Assembly: GCF_028885415.1 (NCBI RefSeq)
Contig: NZ_CP118527.1
Coordinates: forward strand, 806,001-870,000
From: Streptomyces coeruleorubidus
GTDB taxonomy: Bacteria; Actinomycetota; Actinomycetes; Streptomycetales; Streptomycetaceae
Length of the DNA stretch: 64,000 nt
Reading direction: 5' to 3'
The position numbers and the translations under genes are program-made. Positions within the stretch are counted from its first letter, which is position 1, and every line of letters begins with the position of its first letter. Of the stretch, positions 59,753-64,000 are shown in pieces. The notes below the pieces were generated by a model. It searched no databases and had not been told where the DNA came from. It worked only from the letters and a program-made list of their open reading frames with translations.

Positions 59753-60490
59753 TCAGTCGGCTGTTTGCGGACGCCGTGCGACGAACACGAACTCCCGGCC
59801 CGGCCGGTCGGGCGCGTCGCGCACGTCCTCCACCACATAGCCCTGCGCGACGAGTTCCGCCTCGACCTCTTCCCGCTCGCGGAAGCGCAGCGTCGAATCC
59901 GACGTCAGCACCTGCCCGTCCGCGGCGAACGCATAGGTCCACCGGAACGTCACCAGCGGCCCGCTCACGTCGAGCAGATCGCCCCAGGACTCGATCGCGC
60001 CGACACCGGGGACGTCCGTCACGGTGTACGTGGCCTCGCGGTTCCACTCCTCCCAGGCGCGGCGGGCCGGAATCCGGGTCTCGAACGCGAGCCGGCCGCC
60101 GGGCCGCAGTGCCGCACGAGCCCCTCGCAGGGTCCTCCGCCAGTCCTCGGGATCGACGATCGCCTGGGCGGCGTTGCCCGTCATCGTCGCGAGGTCGGCG
60201 GTCAGCGGCGGGAGGGTCGTCGCGTCGCCATGGATCCACCGCACCCGCTCGCCGCCCGGCTTGCCGCGGGCCACGTCCAGGGAGGCGCCGGCGGGATCGA
60301 CGCCGACGACGTCGACGCCGCGTTCCGCCAGCAGCAGCGCGAACACGCCCGTGCCGCAGCCGATGTCGAGCACCCGGCGCGCCCCGAACTCCTCCGCCAT
60401 GCGCAGGTACGGTTCGAGATCGGCGCGGTCGGGGTCGAGCGGGTCGTACACCGCGGCGAGCCGCGGATGCCGGAAGCACTCGTCTGCCAT
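59753..60490 (-). CDS. Class I SAM-dependent methyltransferase
   Basis: 245 residues. SAM-binding motif I is VLDIGCGTGVFALLLAERG (about 40-58) with the acidic VVGVDPAG following. No substrate clue. 88 bp upstream of the FHA gene on the same strand but probably a separate unit. Confidence 0.92.
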   Translation of the reverse strand: MADECFRHPRLAAVYDPLDPDRADLEPYLRMAEEFGARRVLDIGCGTGVFALLLAERGVDVVGVDPAGASLDVARGKPGGERVRWIHGDATTLPPLTADLATMTGNAAQAIVDPEDWRRTLRGARAALRPGGRLAFETRIPARRAWEEWNREATYTVTDVPGVGAIESWGDLLDVSGPLVTFRWTYAFAADGQVLTSDSTLRFREREEVEAELVAQGYVVEDVRDAPDRPGREFVFVARRPQTAD

Positions 60491-60555
60491 GCGTCCGAAG
60501 GTACGAGGGCGGCCGCGGTGCGGCCACGGGTTTTCGGCGACTGTCGTCGCGCCGC

Positions 60556-61536
60556 TCAGCCCAGGCAGACGACGAGCAGGCAGAGCTCCTTGGAGTTGGA
60601 GTCGGAGTTCGTGGGAGGCGGCGTGGGGCTCGACGCGGACGGGGATGTCTCGGGGGACGCGGGCTGCTGCGCGTCCGAGCCCGTGTCGGCGGCGGGCGGT
60701 GTCGTCTGCTCGGTCGCCGTCGACTTGCCGGCGTTGCCGGTGGCCGTGTCGACGGTGTTCGGGGCGGTGGTCCTCGGCTGCGTCGTCTTGGGCAGCTCGC
60801 GGGGCGCGGTGGCCGTGTCCGTCCGCGGGTCCGCCGGGGTCCTGCGGGGCGCGGTGGCCCGGGGCTGCTGCTCGCGCTGCGAGGTGCGGCCGGCGTGCGG
60901 CGGAGTGGTGGGCGTGGGCGAGGACCGCGGGACGTCCCGCCGGGTCGACGTCGGTTCGGCGTGCTCCGGCGCCTGCCCCTCGGCGCCGCCCATGGTCCTG
61001 TCCTCGGGTGCCGTGGCCGACTGCACGCCGTGCGTCGAGTCGCCCTTCATGGCGGCGACGGTGAGACCGCCTCCCACGAGCGCGACGGCGGTCGCCACCA
61101 CGGCCCGGCGCTGGTTCTTCTTCCAGCGGGCCATCTGACGACGCCGTGCCGCCCGCCCCTGCTGCGGGGCCTGGTAGCCGTCGGCCCCGGCGGTGTGCGC
61201 GGCCTCGTGACCGTCGGACGGTTCCGTGCCCGGGGCGCCCTCACCGTGGGACGGGTTGGTGCCCAGGGTTTCGTGGCCGCCGGACGATCCGGTGTACGCG
61301 AGGGGGATCTCCCGCGTGCCGGCGGGGTTCGTGTCCCACACACTCCCGTCGTCCCACACGTTCCTGTCGCGCGCGTTCCCGTCGGGCCGTGCGCCGGAGG
61401 CGGCCGGGTACTCCCATGCGGCCGGGTCGGTGCGGCCGTCGGCGGCGGAGGGGTCGATGTCCGGGGCGTAGGCGCCGCACCCCGGGCAGACCAAGGCGCC
61501 GTTGAGGTGCCGGCGGCACGAGGAGCAGTAGTCCAT
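60556..61536 (-). CDS. SCO2400-type zinc-ribbon membrane protein
   Basis: 326 residues. An N-terminal zinc ribbon (C4, C7, C17, C20 in MDYCSSCRRH...VCPGC) precedes a low-complexity stretch, a basic segment (RRRQMARWKKNQRR) and a membrane helix (about 143-160). A long Thr/Pro/Ser-rich outer tail ends in ELCLLVVCLG. This design is common in Streptomyces and its role is unknown. Base composition of the tail is coding-like only in this frame. Confidence 0.82.
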   Translation of the reverse strand: MDYCSSCRRHLNGALVCPGCGAYAPDIDPSAADGRTDPAAWEYPAASGARPDGNARDRNVWDDGSVWDTNPAGTREIPLAYTGSSGGHETLGTNPSHGEGAPGTEPSDGHEAAHTAGADGYQAPQQGRAARRRQMARWKKNQRRAVVATAVALVGGGLTVAAMKGDSTHGVQSATAPEDRTMGGAEGQAPEHAEPTSTRRDVPRSSPTPTTPPHAGRTSQREQQPRATAPRRTPADPRTDTATAPRELPKTTQPRTTAPNTVDTATGNAGKSTATEQTTPPAADTGSDAQQPASPETSPSASSPTPPPTNSDSNSKELCLLVVCLG

Positions 61537-61708
61537 GTGTGGTCTTCCCGATCTGGCTGTGCCGGCGGCTCACCGGCCGCGGCATGGTCACGTTCGCACG
61601 TGGGATCGAGCTGTAACGCTAACGAGACTTTGGAAGGGGGATGTGCAGCATGTGTGACACCCCTGAGCAGATCCTCTGGATCTCGCGTGTGCCGTAAGCG
61701 ACTCGTGA

Positions 61709-62926
61709 CTAAAGGTGGCGGGGCCTGGGCATGCTCGGGCGCCTGCCGAGGCGGGCCCGGGGTCCGGCCTGGGGTTCTGCCGCGGACGGCCACGCTGTCC
61801 GTGCCAGGATCGCGTCCGCCACCTGGTCCGCGGTGTGCCCGTCGGTGTCGATGCGCAGGTCGCCGATGCCCGCGTCCTCCAGCGTGACGGCCGTCGTCAC
61901 CGCCTCGTCGGCGACCCCCAGCAGACGCTCGGTGGGCTGCCCGCGCAGCGGATCGCCCGGCTGGGGCCAACCGCCGCCACGCCCCCGCCGCATGATCCGC
62001 CGCGTCAGCTCCTCCCGCCCGGCGTGCAGCCGGCACAGCGTGAACTCGGCCCCCGGCAGCGCCTCGGCATACACACCGACCCCGGCCGGGTCACCGACCG
62101 GCCCGGTCACGACCAGCGCCTGCGCCCCGGCAGACCGGTAGGTCCGCCACAGGGCCGCCAGGTTCCGGGCCCTGACGCGATGGCCACCCGGGTCGTCGGC
62201 CGGCAGCGGATGACAGAAGCCGACCTGGTCCAGATCGACGTACGCGGCGGTGAACCCGGCGCGCAGCACCCGCTGGTAGACCGTGAAGCCGACCGCCGAC
62301 TTGCCGACGCCCGTCGCACCGCACAGCCACAGCACGGGGCCGTCGGCGGGCCGCCGCTCCCCGAGCACATCGGGCGGCTCCCCCGCGTCGACCGCCGCCA
62401 ACGGAGCGGACCCGGGCCGGCCACCCGTCCGTTCCCGCACGAGCCGCACCACCTCCGGCACCGCCACACCGCCGGTCTCGACACAGACGTCGGCGAAGTC
62501 GCTCGCGTCGAGGGCGTCGGCCTCCCGCCGCACGGCGTCGAGCAGTCCGGGATCACCACCGCGCCCGAGGAAACGCCGCCGCAGCTCGTCCGGGCCGACG
62601 CGCAGCCGGCAGACCGTCACCGCGGCCCTCGGCAGACCGGCGAGCTCGACGCCTCGCTCGGCGTCGACGACACCGGAGACGACGAGACACCGGGCCCCGA
62701 CCCGCCGGAACCCCTCCGCCACGGCGGCGACGTTGTGCGCCTTCATACGATGCCGGCCCGGGTCCGCCGCCCGCTCCGGGTAGCAGATGCCGAGCTGGTC
62801 GACGTCGACGAACGCGGCCGACGCCGACCGGTTGAGCTCCTGGTACAGCTGCCAGGCGACCGTCGTCTTGCCCACACCCGGTGGACCGCACAACCACAGA
62901 ACATGAATCACGGACGGGATTCTCAC
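61709..62926 (-). CDS. Duplicated P-loop ATP-binding (kinase-like) protein
   Basis: 405 residues made of two homologous halves. Each has Walker A (GPPGVGKTT at 14-22, GATGVGKSA at 203-211), a DVDQLGICYP or DLDQVGFCHP strand and an HRxxAxNxAA segment. The halves are about 190 residues apart, a tandem duplication and fusion. Resembles AAA_33 small-molecule kinases. Start is GTG 62926 or GTG 62911. Substrate unknown. Confidence 0.82.
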   Translation of the reverse strand: MRIPSVIHVLWLCGPPGVGKTTVAWQLYQELNRSASAAFVDVDQLGICYPERAADPGRHRMKAHNVAAVAEGFRRVGARCLVVSGVVDAERGVELAGLPRAAVTVCRLRVGPDELRRRFLGRGGDPGLLDAVRREADALDASDFADVCVETGGVAVPEVVRLVRERTGGRPGSAPLAAVDAGEPPDVLGERRPADGPVLWLCGATGVGKSAVGFTVYQRVLRAGFTAAYVDLDQVGFCHPLPADDPGGHRVRARNLAALWRTYRSAGAQALVVTGPVGDPAGVGVYAEALPGAEFTLCRLHAGREELTRRIMRRGRGGGWPQPGDPLRGQPTERLLGVADEAVTTAVTLEDAGIGDLRIDTDGHTADQVADAILARTAWPSAAEPQAGPRARLGRRPSMPRPRHL

Positions 62927-63041
62927 GCGTTGCCGTTCCCCAACTCACCTGATTTTCCCGGGAACTGACGCACAACCCTTTGCATGTCCGGCGGGTCACA
63001 CCATGCAGGAGCAACCACTCGAAGAGTTACAAGGGGGAAAT

Positions 63042-63491
63042 ATGCGATTCACCCGTTCCGTCCTGGCCGCGTCGGCCTTGGCGGCGCTGACCGTGGGGAC
63101 CACGACCGCCCTGGCGGCACCCGCCTCCGCCGCGCCCAACACCACTCCGCAGAAGGTCTGCGGAAGCGCCTACAAGACCGTGAACTCGGCGGCCGTCGGC
63201 TCCCTGGGCACGGTCTACCTGACCTACAACTCCGCCAACGGTCAGAACTGCGTCACGACCATCCGCAACAACCCGGGCACCGCCGTGGACATGTCCGCCT
63301 GGATCTCCGTGCCCGACACCGAGGAGTACGACGAGGACGCCGGGCGCTTCACGTCCTTCGCCGGACCGACCTACGTCTACGGCAAGGGCCACTGCGTCGA
63401 CTGGGGCGGCAGCATCAAGAACGTGTACGTGCAGGTGTTCGGCTCCAACTGCGGCGCCCTGAAGGAACACCGGGTCACGTTCACCCGCTGA
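63042..63491 (+). CDS. sapA: Spore-associated protein A-like secreted protein
   Basis: 149 residues. Signal peptide 1-30 (cleavage near ASAAP). The mature part has the SapA pattern VCGSAYKTVNSAAVGSLGTV, YLTYNSANGQNCV, GPTYVYGKGHCVDWGG and VFGSNCG, with four Cys. SapA is a spore-coat-associated protein of S. coelicolor with unknown biochemical activity. Strong GGGGGA ribosome site. Confidence 0.85.
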   Translation: MRFTRSVLAASALAALTVGTTTALAAPASAAPNTTPQKVCGSAYKTVNSAAVGSLGTVYLTYNSANGQNCVTTIRNNPGTAVDMSAWISVPDTEEYDEDAGRFTSFAGPTYVYGKGHCVDWGGSIKNVYVQVFGSNCGALKEHRVTFTR

Positions 63492-63524
63492 CGGGCCCCA
63501 TGAACCACCTTGAAACACCCCCTG

Positions 63525-63574
63525 CCGGGCCATCACGCTCCCGCCGCCGTCGCGCGGGAGCCGTGGTGGCCCGG
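63525..63574. terminator. Bidirectional terminator, sapA / permease
   Basis: CCGGGCCA (63525-63532) pairs with TGGCCCGG (63567-63574), extended inside by CTCCCG/CGGGAG. Confidence 0.8.
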
Positions 63575-63602
63575 TGCCGGTTCTCGCCCCCCACGGTGCT
63601 GC

Positions 63603-64000
63603 TCACGCCTCGCCGCGTACCTTCAGCACCGCCTTGTTGAGCACCCACAGCCCGATGCCGATGGCCACCAGCACGCCCGCCCGGATGTAGACGTCCGCGG
63701 GCCGGTCGGACAACGGGCTGGCCAGGATCAGCGCGGTGATCGCGCCGAGCACCGGCAGGGCGGTCGGCGTACGGAAGTGCTGGTGTTCGACGCGGTCGCG
63801 GCGCAGGACGAGGACGGCGATGTTGACGACGGCGAAGACGCACAGCAGGAGGAAGGCCGTGGTGTCGCCGAGGCCCTCGATCTCCCCGGTGGAGACCAGG
63901 CCGATGGCGAGCAGCGAGACGAAGACGATGCCGACGACCGGGGTGCGGCGCCGGGGCAGTACGTGACCCAGGGCACGCGGCAGGATGCGCTCGTTCGCCA
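63603..64000 (-). CDS. APC family amino acid permease, C-terminal part
   Basis: The reverse frame is open from the window end to TGA at 63603-63605. It encodes about 131 residues with four hydrophobic helices (GIVFVSLLAIGLVSTGEIEG, AFLLLCVFAVVNIAVLVL, LGAITALILA, VLVAIGIGLWVLNKAVL). The NERILPRALGHVLPRRRTP loop is typical of APC transporters. The N-terminal two thirds lie outside. Confidence 0.85.
   Translation of the reverse strand, partial: ANERILPRALGHVLPRRRTPVVGIVFVSLLAIGLVSTGEIEGLGDTTAFLLLCVFAVVNIAVLVLRRDRVEHQHFRTPTALPVLGAITALILASPLSDRPADVYIRAGVLVAIGIGLWVLNKAVLKVRGEA

Noticed and set aside
58921..61887. A 988-codon open frame on the plus strand and other very long frames such as 41769-44606 (minus).
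   Set aside because: They run antisense to well-supported genes (FHA, methyltransferase, SCO2400-type; pyruvyl transferase, FAD oxidoreductase) and show only Gly/Ala/Arg-rich sequence expected from opposite strands of high-GC genes.

Overview
The window is actinobacterial chromosomal DNA, almost certainly Streptomyces. The GC content is very high, third codon positions are strongly G/C, and GTG and TTG starts are common. The gene families also fit: a SapA-like spore-associated protein, an SCO2400-type zinc-ribbon protein, a group 2 Hrd-like sigma factor, and many TetR, MarR, WYL and GlxA-type regulators. Gene content is accessory: regulators, efflux, hydrolases, redox enzymes, secreted proteins and mobile-element debris, with few housekeeping genes. 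No tRNA, rRNA or CRISPR array was seen.

Region by region. 1-2066: a type B carboxylesterase divergent from a WYL regulator. 2067-3843: a graveyard of IS5-type transposase pieces, the 3' end of a group II intron, a perfect 44-bp palindrome and a broken MarR gene. 3844-7743: SDR/MarR and carboxylesterase/TetR divergent pairs with clear operators. 8174-12246: a two-component system divergent from an ABC exporter. 12247-13325: mostly decayed DNA. 13326-17302: pirin/MarR divergent pair, a TPR protein and a PepSY membrane protein. 17457-25393: peptide deformylase, an ABC-F ATPase with a possible leader peptide, a disulfide reductase next to thioredoxin, an aldehyde dehydrogenase and LacI and TetR regulators. 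25524-31757: an FMN reductase, then a four-gene molybdenum aldehyde oxidoreductase operon (PaoABC-like plus XdhC) facing a TetR gene across a 50-bp operator dyad. 32362-39955: LysR, a small zinc-ribbon protein, ArsR-type regulator, MFS exporter, alpha/beta hydrolase, a PucR-like regulator carrying an internal 12-residue repeat tract, and a CoA-transferase. 39990-48826: TerC, a phosphoribosyltransferase, a pyruvyl-transferase/FAD-oxidoreductase pair, two DJ-1-fold proteins, archease and CapA. 48827-50612: a 31-bp tandem repeat array split by an IS110-family element with a probable bridge RNA. 50613-54129: sigma factor, PEBP, MFS, VOC. 54318-59664: a cell-surface cluster. 59753-64000: methyltransferase, SCO2400-type protein, a duplicated P-loop protein, SapA and the end of an APC permease.

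The most promising candidate for an undescribed system is 54318-59664. Three transcription units encode secreted proteins: two stand-alone SH3-like proteins, a penicillin-binding/beta-lactamase-fold protein ending in the same SH3-like module, and a cysteine-containing secreted protein. Each has the same promoter layout: a palindrome close to CCTGACANTTNTCAGG, then 23 nt, then a TANNGT hexamer. Convergent to them lies an operon of an FHA protein and a membrane Ser/Thr kinase whose outer domain looks like a lytic transglycosylase. Together they look like wall-directed effectors beside a wall-sensing kinase, but the link between the two halves is inference from adjacency.
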